This document shows, piece by piece, positions 10,701 through 20,883 of a stretch of 38,810 bases of DNA (positions are counted from its first letter, which is position 1; each line of letters opens with the position of its first letter). The notes under the pieces are model-generated. The model was not told where the DNA came from. It ran no database searches and saw nothing but the letters and a program-made list of their open reading frames with translations. The DNA is from Chromera velia. Its lineage: Eukaryota; Sar; Chromeraceae. The DNA lies in assembly GCA_018398765.1 (NCBI GenBank), contig JAHBMJ010000397.1:10001-48810 (forward strand). The letters run 5' to 3'. The position numbers and the translations under genes are program-made.

Positions 10701-11974
10701 CTCAGCCAGGTAGGGGGGNNNNNNNNNNNNNNNNNNNNNNNNNNNNNNNNNNNNNNNNNNNNNNNNNNNNNNNNNNNNNNNNNNNNNNNNNNNNNNNNNN
10801 NNNNNNNNNNNNNNNNNNNNNNNNNNNNNNNNNNNNNNNNNNNNNNNNNNNNNNNNNNNNNNNNNNNNNNNNNNNNNNNNNNNNNNNNNNNNNNNNNNNN
10901 NNNNNNNNNNNNNNNNNNNNNNNNNNNNNNNNNNNNNNNNNNNNNNNNNNNNNNNNNNNNNNNNNNNNNNNNNNNNNNNNNNNNNNNNNNNNNNNNNNNN
11001 NNNNNNNNNNNNNNNNNNNNNNNNNNNNNNNNNNNNNNNNGGGGGGGGGGCATCCGTGTGTCTGGCTAATTGATTGAATGGCTGTTAAAGTTTAGTGATG
11101 GCAAGGGAAAGATGCACTGGAAAGCTGTGTGAACAGTTTTGTGTGAACAGTGGATTTCTTGAAAGGAAGTCGTGTGATGAGCGCCCGAGCTTGCCTCTCT
11201 TAATTTTCTGTCTGGAAGAAACTCCGGAGGAAGGGCGCAGCGTTGGGAAAGAACTTCAATGCGTGCCTGCCTGCCGTAAAGTCTTTTCAACGGTCGACTG
11301 GCGTGGTCAACTTGACGCGTGTGCTCGAAAGTGACTGTGCGCGTATTTCCTTCTGTTTTGTTTTGACGCCATGCAGGTACATCCTTCTCATTGTGCTCGG
11401 GCCAGTACTGTACGCTTTTTCTGTCGGCATCTCTGTGCCTTCGTCTCTGAGATGGACGACCGAAAAAGAGGACGACTGCCAGAGGAGGGCGAATTCGGCG
11501 TTTGGCGTTTTGAATTGCTGCATTGTAGGGTACGCGTCCATTTTCTGTTTTCCTCGAAATCGTGCAAGCGTTTGGAAAATGTTTTGGACGCAATGGTCCA
11601 TGCGTCTTCTTGGAGTGGCGTGTTTGTCTTTGGTGATCATTGCGCGGTTTCAGTCTAGATTTGGGGGTGTGGGTGCATCTACTGGGGAAGGGTCTGGAGA
11701 TTCTTTCCCTTTTTGTCCGTTTGACGGTCCATTAGACATACGGGAACGTTTGTCAATGACGGTTGCGAGTGTTCTGTACTCGTCGTTTTTCATCCTGGTG
11801 ATTTTGTTTGTCTGCGGACTCCCCTACTTTTGCTGCATTCTTGCACCAATGTGGATCATCTTCGCGTGGTTTGCGATGCCTTCACGGGCGGAGGTGCTCG
11901 GTCTGGCCCTTGGCATAGACGTAGTTCAGTTCATTAAGAGTGTACAGGCAGTGAAAGGACTCAGAACACTCTAA
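6720..11974 (+). CDS. membrane-anchored RING-like zinc-finger protein, probable E3 ubiquitin ligase; eight exons, 574 aa
   Basis: Exons: 6720-6805, 7463-7486, 7839-7956, 8345-8746, 9182-9330, 9897-9973, 10439-10709, 11377-11974; every junction keeps phase (2,2,0,0,2,1,2) and the last ends at TAA. An in-frame TGA six bases upstream supports this start. Residues 4-53 form the zinc domain: C4-x2-C7-x13-C21-x3-H25-x6-C32-x2-C35-x14-C50-x2-C53, with a CPFCREPL second half typical of RING proteins. Alternatively C27-G-N29-x2-C32-x2-C35 is the usual C-x-H core with Asn in place of His. Residues ~77-290 are Gly-, Arg- and Glu-rich and probably disordered. A hydrophobic segment at ~323-343 and four or more in residues ~377-560 form a multi-pass C-terminal membrane region. 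RING proteins recruit E2 enzymes; here the zinc domain would face the cytosol. Substrate and membrane are unknown. The assembly gap lies in the last intron; the reading frame across it is consistent, but a missing exon cannot be excluded. Confidence 0.85.
7463..7486 (+). other. 24-nt microexon inside the RING-like domain
   Basis: This exon lies between TGCAG at 7458-7462 and the GTAAGG donor at 7487. With phase 2 on both sides it encodes VYCESCF, flanked by residues completed across the junctions. It supplies two zinc-binding cysteines (32 and 35) of the RING-like domain. Skipping it would keep the frame but remove that cysteine pair. Confidence 0.8.
7666..7696. repeat. (CT)n microsatellite in an intron
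   Basis: A CT run followed by a poly-T stretch lies in the intron before the exon starting at 7839 of the RING gene, about 140 bases upstream of the acceptor. Confidence 0.9.
9380..9750. repeat. pyrimidine-rich intron with CTTCCTTC and CATC repeats
   Basis: Most of the intron between 9331 and 9896 is a pyrimidine-rich tract with imperfect CTTC units and a short (CATC)n run near 9518-9540. Long open frames on several frames here are by-products of this composition. Confidence 0.7.
10719..11040. other. assembly gap (322 N) flanked by G homopolymers
   Basis: The run of N starts after GTAGGGGGG and ends before ten G. It falls wholly in the last intron of the RING gene (10710-11376). The flanking G runs suggest a homopolymer or G-quadruplex-prone stretch that stopped sequencing or assembly. 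Confidence 0.99.
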
Positions 11975-13175
11975 GTTTTAAATTGCATTGGGAAAGAAAC
12001 TAGGAAAGAAAGACAATAGCAAACCCGGCCAAACCGTTGCTTCTGTAAATTAGTGGCTAGGAGGTTGAAAAGTTTGAAACTATAGGTTTGAAACTAGGTT
12101 TGAAAACGTACTAGCTAGCTAGCTAGCTAGCTAGCTGCACTGTACGTATCCTGCTGTTATATAATACCCAAACAACCTTCAATGTACGCTAGCTTATACA
12201 TAGGCTACATATATATATATATATATATATAAAGAAAATTGAGCTAAAAACCTAATTAATTAGTTTTTTTTTTAATTTTATTTTCGACGTTCACATCTTG
12301 GTCCTCAAAACAGGCATGCTGCAGTTATTGAAAAGGGGAAACAGAACCATACCGGGCGGGTGCAAACTTCCTCCTAGACTTTCTCAAATCAAGAGTGACT
12401 TTCAGATCCTCAAACCAGTCGCTAAGTGAAAGCTAGATCCTAAGCTAAACTATGAGCTAGAGCCTTTCCTGAGTGGGAGATCTGAACTGGGCCCAGATTT
12501 TTCACATTGAAAATCAATCAAAAAAAAAAAAGAAAATCAAAAATCAATTGTAGGCAATTACTTTTTTTTTTTTATGTAGGTGGCCTAGGCTTATACGGTG
12601 CTATTAAACGCTATTATAAAACACATAGCTAGAAATCCGGTGAATCGTTGCTGTCAGACAGCAACAGCATAATCTGACTATGAAGAGGGGAAACTGCATT
12701 TAAGATCTATCCCTAGCACGTTTGTTTCACTCTTAACCTTCCATCTGTCTATGTAATAAAACAGCCTAGTAAAACAACATCCTAGACAACACTCCTGGCT
12801 ACATTGCCATACGCTTAATTCTATTCGATGGATCAGTCTTTTACGGTTCAGTCATCCATGAGGATGAGTGCACTGCTCTAGGCACTGCTGAATCTCCCCA
12901 TCTCTCCCCCTTCGTCTGGATGACCATAAAGATCAATCCATTAGTTTTAACTTCTAAAGTATAATATGTAACATAATCTAGAACGTTGTATTAAAAAATG
13001 TTTTAAAAAATGTTAGCAAAACTGCTTTAAAATAGTCTGCTAAGCACTTAAAACTATGACTAGAAGTTTAGAAGCCTATTACCATGAATCCTTCCTAGAA
13101 TCCTTCTAAGTTAAAACAAAAACTTGATCACCAAGTTTTTTTATTTAAAAAAAGTTTAAGATTACATGAGAACTA
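11975..13175. other. AT-rich intergenic DNA, convergent spacer
   Basis: The spacer after the TAA of the RING gene is strongly AT-rich. It holds a CTAG tetranucleotide run (12111-12136), an AT run (12208-12231) and several poly-A/T tracts. The 3' untranslated region of the RING gene should lie at its left end. I see no exon. Confidence 0.6.
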
Positions 13176-13563
13176 CCCTAGGCGACAAAATTATTGAATA
13201 AAATTTTAGAGTTTAACAAAATTTCATTTTTGGGGACGGTATTGGATCAAGCTTTCCTGTTTGAGAGTTTGGGGGCTAGTGTATTTACTACTATGATTCT
13301 AGGGTTATATTGGGTCATCTTTGCCTATACAATCACTATCGAAACTTAGGTGGGTCATTTGGTACCCCTAGGGTCATTCACGATATGCAAAAAACACATT
13401 TTTTAAAAGTCAGTAAGAAATAGGTATAAAGTCTTATCAATAGACCAATAAAAAAAAAATCTTTAGATACAGTTTTACTAAAAGTATTTCTTTTACTTTT
13501 CAGCCAGTTTTCTGGATTCATTTCTTTGATATGAAGTTCATTCAATAATTTTGTTGTCTAGGG
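13176..13563. mobile_element. MITE-like terminal-inverted-repeat element, copy 1 (388 bp)
   Basis: The element begins with CCCTAGGCGACAAAATTATT and ends with the inverted complement, giving near-perfect terminal inverted repeats of ~27 bp. It is about 97 percent identical by eye to the copy at 14508-14903. Flanks are TA on the left (13174-13175) and TG on the right, compatible with a decayed TA target-site duplication of the Tc1/mariner type. It has no transposase coding capacity, so it would be a non-autonomous element. Confidence 0.8.
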
Positions 13564-14507
13564 TGTGAGGGCAAAAATTAACATTTCTCATGTTTTCACT
13601 TTTCACTTTTCTTTCAATGTCGATTCAAACAGAAAGAAGAACAGTTATAAAGGTACAAATAGTGCATGTGATACGTCTTGCATTGAACTGTATCTGCTGC
13701 TAAAACAATGCTCTGGTTTGTCTACCTCTTGGACGTAATACAAGGGCTATGGTGCCTTGCAAGGTATATTGGAACAACAAACTGCGCTGACAAGGATGAA
13801 GGTCAAAAAACCAGAGAAAGGAGGGGGCGACAGCATGCAAAGAAGCGCTATGCTATCACTTGTTATTCAAATGAAGAGCCATGCTGGAGAGTGAAAGCAT
13901 TGAGAACTTTTTGAAGGAAGGAAGGAAGTTACACTTGTGCATGAGTTGAAGATGACAGTCGAAGCAAAAAACCAGTTTCTAAACTATAAAATTTTGAGGG
14001 TTTGCTTTGCTATTGAGAAGCTATAGGGCAACCTGTTACAAGAGTTTAATGTGTGCACAAAGATAGCAGACTGGAATTAGATCAGTTTAGATTAGGCAGC
14101 GGGAAAGGGCTGTATTAAAGTTATTGATCACCTTCTGTGACGTACTTCGGAGGATAAGAAATGATAGAGAGAGATGATAAAGATGGAATGTGCAAATCCA
14201 GAGAAGTACATGATGACTAAGAGAGGAGAAGACTATTTGGCACGGTTGTAGCTTGCTGTACAAAGGGTCTCTACCAGATCGATTCGTGGCTTGTGCGGTG
14301 TGATAAAGAAAAAGTGGCAGTCGGTGTTCAACAGAAAATATAATTAGGTGAAGTTTGATTAAAATTGTTTTTATGACCTGTGTTAGAGATACAAGGGTCC
14401 CACTTACTATATATAATCATTATACAATAAATAATTTTCTAAAATGTTATAAGATTAAAATACTTTGTAGTTTTGTTTCTTTATGTAATAATAAGGATCG
14501 TTGCATA
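13564..14507. other. AT-rich DNA between the two MITE copies
   Basis: No long open frame with protein-like composition is seen. A short frame (13708-13914, 68 codons) begins with ATG but has no recognisable family and no exon-like neighbours. The region may be simple spacer. Confidence 0.5.
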
Positions 14508-14903
14508 CCCTAGGGCCTAGGCGACAAAATTATTGAATAAAATTTTAAAGTTTGGCAAAATTTCATTTTTGGGGACGGTATTGGATCAAGCTTTCCTGTT
14601 TGAAAGTTTGGGGGCTAGTGTATTTACTACTATGATTCTAGGGTTATATTGGGTCATCTTTGCCTATACAATCACTATCGAAACTCAGGTGGGTCATTTG
14701 GTACCCCTAGGGTCATTCACGATATGCAAAAAACATATTTTTTAAAAGTCAGTAAGAAATAGGTATAGAGTCTTATCAATAGACCAATAAAAAAAAACAT
14801 CTTTAGATACAGTTTTACTAAAAGTATTTCTTTTACTTTTCAGCCAGTTTTCTGGATTCATTTCTTTGATATGAAGTTTATTCAATAATTTTGTCGTCTA
14901 GGG
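14508..14903. mobile_element. MITE-like terminal-inverted-repeat element, copy 2 (~396 bp)
   Basis: This is a direct-orientation second copy of the element at 13176-13563, with the same terminal inverted repeats and a few substitutions. The left end shows a doubled CCTAGG motif (14508-14521). It is flanked by TA on both sides (14506-14507 and 14904-14905), which fits a TA target-site duplication. A 70-codon frame inside it is interrupted by a stop in copy 1 and is not a credible gene. Confidence 0.82.
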
Positions 14904-15159
14904 TAGTATAAAAGAAATCACAAAACGAATCTACACAAATCACACACAAAAACCTAGACAAAAACTCAATGCCAGTGTAAAACTGCATGCGTAAATGAAT
15001 AAATGAATGGATAAATGACTAAGCCGGTGGAGCCGAGCTCCTGGCAGTCCATGTCATACTAAATAATCAAAATTCTTTGTAGATTCCAAGCAAAATTTTG
15101 TACAATAAACTGATTTGCACTATACGATTCGCGTAACACAGACAGTGTAGCACACAATG

Positions 15160-17211
15160 CTATACAGGGTTGTCTGTTTTTCTTGTAGGAGATGAATGGG
15201 CAGCGAGGCGTCTAGCTGCACTTGGGGAAAGCCAGTCATCGGGACTCGAGAGTGGACCTAGGAGATGAGCAACACGATCGCCAGAAGAGTCTGCTGCTTT
15301 TCCTGCGACAAAACCCTCCCCCTTTCCCTTCCCACTCCCTCTTCGCATTGGGGCTTCGGCTTTGCATCTTTGGGCAACCGTTGAGGCTTTCTGGAAGACC
15401 TCTGTGAGAGTCTTGAGCTGCACGTCAGTGAATTGACTGCTCCGTCGGTCTACCTCAGTTGCGAGGAGACGAAGAAAAGAAGCAGGAAGCACAAGCGACT
15501 TTTCAATTACATAATCTCGCCCCTTGCCCCCCTGGGATGACAGGACCCCGCTTGCATGGAGGCAGAAGGCGTCAGACACTGCAGATGCGGCAGTGCACGC
15601 GACTGCCGCAGAGAGACCGTGCAGACGATCCGAAAGAAAACTGATCAGGCCCCGCAAAGCCTGAGGTTCCCACCAGCAGAGGTCCCGAAAAGCGACCACG
15701 ACGCGAACAACATCCTCTAAGGGCAACGATGCTGATGTTATCCCTCTCCTATGCAAGTCTCTTGCAAAGTGAGAGAGAAAGACCTGGGTGGGTGGGGGGG
15801 GACTCAGCCTTCTCTCTATGCAGACCTTCCACACTTTTTCTCTTAGAGACGGGGAAAGCGAGGAAGAAGAAGATGCGACAGGAAAGTGGGACCTGGGACA
15901 TGCTACTGATGCATTCCCAGTCCGAAGACCGTCAGCAAGGAGGAAGGAAGTCTCTGTCTCTGCTGAAGTTGCAGAGGAGGGAAGGGAGGAGGGTGGGGGG
16001 GAAGGAAGAAGAGATTCCATTCGCCCTGAAACCTCCCTTGCCCCAACATCTTCCCCCCAGACCCTGCCCGATACAGAGTTCCCCCCCTCTGCCATCTTTC
16101 GCTTTGTGTGTTCAAAAAAGGGTTCCCCCTCTTCTCCTACTGCTGCTGCTTCTGCTGCTTTTGTATCGGCAGGGACATCAGGGTACAGAGAGAGCGACGC
16201 TGCGGACTCTTGGAGAGTCTCTGTGACAGAGACCCCGCAAGGCCACCACAAATCTGCATCAGATTCTCGTTTTGTCCCTCTCCTGTTCCCTTCGAGGGAA
16301 TCTAGGTGGGCATCGCCGGCCCCTCCCGGTAGAAGGGGGAGCAGCTGGCTGAGACGTTGGAGAAAGAGGACGCAGGTGAGGGACTGGGAAGGAGTGAGGG
16401 TCTCCTTCCTCTCCCAGAGGAGACGCAGGCAGGAGAGAATCATATGCACACAGAGAGTGAGGGCGTCACGCACATCCGTGTCCCCTCTCTCTGCTTCTAT
16501 CGAAAGAGGGGTTGCTGTCTCTGCCAGTCTCTCTATTTGTTCCGATGAGGAGACGACGAGACGCAGAAGTTCACGAGGTGTTGCTGTCTCCAATTGCAGC
16601 AACGCAGTGCCGAGGAGACGGCAGAGGAGCCCCGGGGAGAGAAGGGAGATGTCACTCGACGGGTCTGAGAGCCGTAATGACGTTTCTGCTTTGGCTAGGT
16701 TCGGCAACGTTACAACGACGTCGGAGAGTGTCATGTTCACTGCTAGTCGGAAGGTGGCGTCTTTGATCTTCAGCCACAGCGCGGGATTTCGTCCATCCAA
16801 TTTGGCCATGGCCTTGGCAAGAAGTGCAATGTCGTTCGGAATACATTCATTCCACAACTTCCTTACATGAGGGGCGTCCCCTGAACACTCCTCTGCCTTG
16901 GCGTCATTTCTTTCTGCGTCCCCTGAGAGAAGGAAGGACGACGTGGCGTCGAGGAGACGGTGATGGGACCCACCCCCCAGTCTGTGTAGACCGAAAAGGG
17001 CGCGCGTGATTCCAGGCCAATGGAGATCTGGAAGAAGGGCAATAGTGCGGGCAGTGAGCCTTTCGTGGAGCTCTGGTTTCCCCCGCCCCCCCGGTCCCTC
17101 TGTGCTTCTCGCTGCTTTGTCAATTGAATCGAGAAGCTTCCACGATGCCATCTGCCCTGTTTCGTAAAGTGCATCGTTCAGGTTACGCACAATTTTCCCA
17201 CTCGGAAGCAT
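15160..17211 (-). CDS. 683-aa intronless helical-repeat protein, possibly organellar RNA-binding (HPR/FAST-like)
   Basis: A single uninterrupted frame of 684 codons lies on the minus strand. The protein is rich in Leu, Ala and Ser with amphipathic helical stretches. Residues ~45-80 and ~115-185 carry motifs of the kind LPDLHWPGITRALFGLHRLG and NDIALLAKAMAKLDGRNP, which resemble the ~37-residue helical repeats of apicomplexan and dinoflagellate HPR/RAP-type proteins that bind mitochondrial or plastid rRNA fragments. I see no RAP domain at the C-terminus, and a Ser-rich linker occupies residues ~330-450. The family call is inference from pattern only. Start at 17211 is the first ATG of the frame. 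It is divergent from the SNF2 gene to the right. It lacks introns although the gene models on either side have seven or more each. Confidence 0.8.
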   Translation of the reverse strand: MLPSGKIVRNLNDALYETGQMASWKLLDSIDKAARSTEGPGGRGKPELHERLTARTIALLPDLHWPGITRALFGLHRLGGGSHHRLLDATSSFLLSGDAERNDAKAEECSGDAPHVRKLWNECIPNDIALLAKAMAKLDGRNPALWLKIKDATFRLAVNMTLSDVVVTLPNLAKAETSLRLSDPSSDISLLSPGLLCRLLGTALLQLETATPRELLRLVVSSSEQIERLAETATPLSIEAERGDTDVRDALTLCVHMILSCLRLLWERKETLTPSQSLTCVLFLQRLSQLLPLLPGGAGDAHLDSLEGNRRGTKRESDADLWWPCGVSVTETLQESAASLSLYPDVPADTKAAEAAAVGEEGEPFFEHTKRKMAEGGNSVSGRVWGEDVGAREVSGRMESLLPSPPPSSLPSSATSAETETSFLLADGLRTGNASVACPRSHFPVASSSSSLSPSLREKVWKVCIERRLSPPPPTQVFLSHFARDLHRRGITSASLPLEDVVRVVVAFRDLCWWEPQALRGLISFLSDRLHGLSAAVACTAASAVSDAFCLHASGVLSSQGGKGRDYVIEKSLVLPASFLRLLATEVDRRSSQFTDVQLKTLTEVFQKASTVAQRCKAEAPMRRGSGKGKGEGFVAGKAADSSGDRVAHLLGPLSSPDDWLSPSAARRLAAHSSPTRKTDNPV

Positions 17212-18200
17212 TCTGGCTCACAGTTTCACACAAAAGATGGAAAAAAGAGGGATACGTCACTCAGAAACCTCTCAGATGGAGGGTTCAAGCCCGCTTGAAG
17301 ATTTCGAGCCAGAGTCGTACGCTGCATTGTCCGACCAATCACGGCCTGTCCCGAGCCGCGAAAAAAGAACCTACGCACTGTCCGAGCACAGAATAAATTG
17401 GCCCTGCTAGAAAAATGCATTCGTTTCAGACAGAGTCATCTATTGATATAGGAAAGTGGCTTGGGATGGATCAGGAGAAGGGAGACGGCAGCATAGACAT
17501 CCCCTAGAAGACATCTCTTTTTGGAGACGGCATGCATCTCAGAGACGGCTCAGTCTGCACGCATGCCGTGGCCCCCGGCCATGGTATCTGTTAAGGCCCT
17601 TAGCCGCACCTATGGAAAAAAAAAAGTCGAATTACCAATAAATCGGGTTACATTTGCCTTTCGGGACCCGCGCTTTCCGGCATGCAACTGTACAGCGCGT
17701 GCATGGCGAACATGCACCTTTTGTCGAACCTTGATGTATCGGTACACATGCAAAAACACACATGGAGGGGAATTGTACATAGATTCGATCATCTGTGTAG
17801 TTTTCAAGGAAGGCAATAAAGCACACCGTCTAAGTGAAGCTGTTCTGAATTGCTCCGTTGTTTGACTATACCACCAAGCTCAGTGGCAAATTAAGACATG
17901 CCGCCTTACAGAGTCAGGAGTAAGCCACACCATGACTGAGTGCGCTTGACAAAGAGGAAAAACGGTTAATTTGAAATGTAGGAACCTCTTTTTGCCCGTC
18001 TTCTTTCTCTCTACTTTGCTCCTCTTATCATTCTTCAGCACCTGGTTTCTCGACTTCCTTCTACCTCCACTTGAGGATTTGAGACGCAAAATACTCTCTC
18101 TATATAGTATGTGTCACTGTGGATGCTGTAGTATTCGCTTTGAAATGTTGTGGAAAGGCTTACTGCGTATGGGTTCAGCGCTTGGTAAGTTCAAGAGGGA
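17212..18200. other. upstream region of the intronless gene
   Basis: This should contain the promoter of the minus-strand gene starting at 17211. It has mixed composition, with TGCATG-type words (for example near 17415, 17531 and 17681). No coding exon is supported. Confidence 0.4.
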
Positions 18201-18202
18201 GA

Positions 18203-19195
18203 GATGTGAACAGAAGCCGTTTGGGCCTGTGGATAAAGCTAGGTAAGCAAGTGTGTGAACAGAAGCCGTTTAGGCGTGTGGGTGAATGTTTAGGCGTGCG
18301 GGTACATGGAGAAAGAGGGGCATGGAAAGGAAGTGTGTGCAGTAACAGAATCCGTTTAGGCCTGCAGGTGGATGAATGAAGAGAAACGAAGAGAGTGAGC
18401 GTGTTTATAAGTATGTATGAGTTTGTGAACAGAAGCCGTTTGGGCGTGCGGGCGAGATAAGGAGAACGAGTGTATGAATAGAAGCCGCTTGGGCCCATAG
18501 ATTAATGAAGAGAGATTAATTGTGTGTCATTGAAGAAAAGTTGCTTGGGCCGCTGGTTAGGCCTGTAGATGAATGAAGAGAGATCAAGTGTGTGAATAGA
18601 AACATATAGAAGCCGCTTAGGCCTATGGATGAGTGAAGAGAGACAGGGAAAACGAGTGTGTGAACAGAAGCCGTTTGGGCGTATGGGTGAATGAAGGGAG
18701 ATAAGGAGATACAAGGAGAGCGAGTGTATGAACAGAAGCCGCTTAAGCCTCATGCAGTGAATCAATGAAGAATAATGAAGAGAGACATGGAGAGCAAGTG
18801 TGTAAACAGAAGCCGTTTGGGGCGTTACGAAGGTGTGGGTGCATGAACACAGACAAGGAAAGCAAGTGTGTGAACCGGTGTGAACAGGCTAGGTGAACAA
18901 GAGCTGGTTGGGGGTGTGGGTGAATGAAGAGGGACAAGGACTCACACAAGCATGTCAGCAGAAGATATTTGCATAGGCGTGTGGGTACCTGAATGAATAG
19001 AGATAGCCTGTCACTAAGAGGGAATGAGACTCAGTGTGTAAACAGAACTTCAAGCTGCTAGGGCCTGTGGGTAAATAGAAATAAACAAAGAGAGACAGAG
19101 AGAGCGAGTATGTGAATAAAAGCCGTTCGGGCGTGTCGATGTGAGAGTGTTAATAGAAGCCGTTAACTTTGGGCATGTGGGTGAGTGATCGAAGA
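18203..19195. repeat. degenerate minisatellite, ~15 units of roughly 50-85 bp
   Basis: The core GAACAGAAGCCGTTTGGGCG recurs with changes at about 18211, 18259, 18343, 18426, 18476, 18533, 18605, 18662, 18729, 18804, 18893, 18956, 19038, 19113 and 19151. Cores are separated by GTGGGTGAATGAAGAGAGA-like spacers of variable length. It ends in a GTGA/GTCA tetranucleotide stretch (19215-19315). Minus-strand frames here repeat a PKRLLF/NGFCSH-like peptide but are by-products. Confidence 0.85.
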
Positions 19196-19315
19196 GAGAC
19201 AGGGAAAATGAGGGAGTAAGTGAGTGAGCAAGTGAGACAGTGAGTGAGTGAATTAGTGAGGAAAGCAAGAATGACTCAGTGAGTCAGTGACTAAGTGTGT
19301 TGGTGAGTGAGTAAG

Positions 19316-20883
19316 CGAACACAATCAACTATAACAACTAATATATTTGGAACTTGTATAACGTTGTGTTCAAACATTTTATAGACTAGCTCACAGTCTT
19401 AGTCACAGCTAGATGATTTAAAAGAGTAAGTTGATAATAGAAGGCGTATATAATGTTTGGCTACTACATATGCTACTATGCTACTACTAGAATGGCTAAA
19501 ATATAAATGAAAATAAATGAAAGAAAGATTACAGCATGTGTGTCTGTATGTAAAAGACCTATATATTGTCATATAATATTGACTCCGTGAATAAAAAATA
19601 AAAATGTAAGTAGATTTAAGTGGGGAGCACTGTGATTTTTTTTTTTTTAAAACAAAAATAAGTTGTTAAAGATTTATCAGTAATGTATTGCTGCGGTTAC
19701 AATGTCATTTTCTGTTTTACGTTTATTCACGTTCACACTATGTGTTAGCGAAGTTCTTGTACATCATTAATTTTCTTATTAGCAAAATTAATGATTGAGG
19801 TTTTTGTTATGTATGCCGCATCCCCGTATATGAGGGGCGGATCTAGCCTAGTCTGTCAAAAGGTTCCGGTTCGTTCCGTCTGTTCTACATCTAGGAACAC
19901 TGCTCATTGATCACTTTTATTGCGGCTTATTTTTCAAGCAGCGGTAGAGTAGAACTTGGAGAACAACGAAAAGAGGGGAGAGGCAAGGCAAAAACTTTCT
20001 AAAAGTTTGTCCCCTTGGCAAAGGCTACCCTTTGACGGCAGAGAACAACTTCAAAGAGACCCCCCCCATTAATTTGCCCCTCATTTTCTCAACCTTCTTT
20101 TCTTCCTTTCCTTTCATGCGCTTGCCCCCCCCTTTTTTCCCCTTCTTGTTTGTATAGCAAACGTATCTAATAGCAGAGCTCTTCTTATTTATTCTTCTCA
20201 ATCGTCTTGAAGCCCGTCCAGCCGTCTCCGGCCCTTTACGGCATTTACAGATACTGCGGTTACGCCTTTGCGCAGCCAACAACCGTGATTGAGGGTTTTG
20301 TCATGCACCATATATTAATATGTGAAGGGGAACCTGTTGCATGCATGTACCACGATCATGGACGCACCTCTCAGTGCTCTCACCCTATCTCACCCCTGGG
20401 GGCCACGGCATGTCCCATAGGGACATTACAATGACTGCATGCATGGATTAGTGCCTTGAAAAAAGTTGCAGGGCCGATAATGGGCCGATATAGGGCTTGC
20501 AGAGAGTATACGTCTTGCAAAATCTTGCAAAGACACCGAATGGCACCGGTGGATACCGATGGCATATATACACCGATGATCGAAGGTCGATGAAGATGGT
20601 TGCAGACAAATTAAGACTGCCACTCCGATATGTCTCACAAGTCCACAAGTCTGGTCTCTTCCAATTTTATGCTTCTCCGGCTGCCCTCCTGACCGAACGT
20701 TTCATGCTCCTTGACTGAAGATTTGAATCCGTCTCCCCTTTTCATATCTGCGAAGAAGAGCCGGGCCACATGACTTCCCTTTTCAGAGAGGCGGCCCAGA
20801 AATTCTAATTCGCGTAAAGCTCGTCGAAAACGACGCCTCCGGTCTGTTCTGATTATTCTCTGTGCAATGAGTTCAAGCTGAGG
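19316..20883. promoter_or_regulatory. AT-rich spacer and presumed promoter region of the SNF2-family gene
   Basis: The left half (to ~19830) is AT-rich with poly-T tracts. The right half rises in GC and contains two perfect TGCATGCA words at 20338-20345 and 20436-20443, about 440-550 bases upstream of the ATG at 20884. An in-frame TAA lies shortly upstream of that ATG with no other ATG between. In Apicomplexa, TGCATGCA is a known ApiAP2 binding word; its function here is inference. Confidence 0.4.

Noticed and set aside
14533..14745. 70-codon hydrophobic frame within MITE copy 2
   Set aside because: The near-identical copy 1 has a stop in the same frame, and the element looks non-coding.
17280..17300. 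tRNA T-arm-like GGTTCAAGCCC
   Set aside because: No matching acceptor, D and anticodon arms fold around it on the plus strand.
18175..18949. Minus-strand frames with repeated PKRLLF/NGFCSH peptides
   Set aside because: They arise from reading through the minisatellite; unit length varies and is not kept in multiples of three.
18203..19195. CRISPR-like array
   Set aside because: The repeats are degenerate, with irregular spacing and spacers that are similar to each other, in a eukaryotic context.
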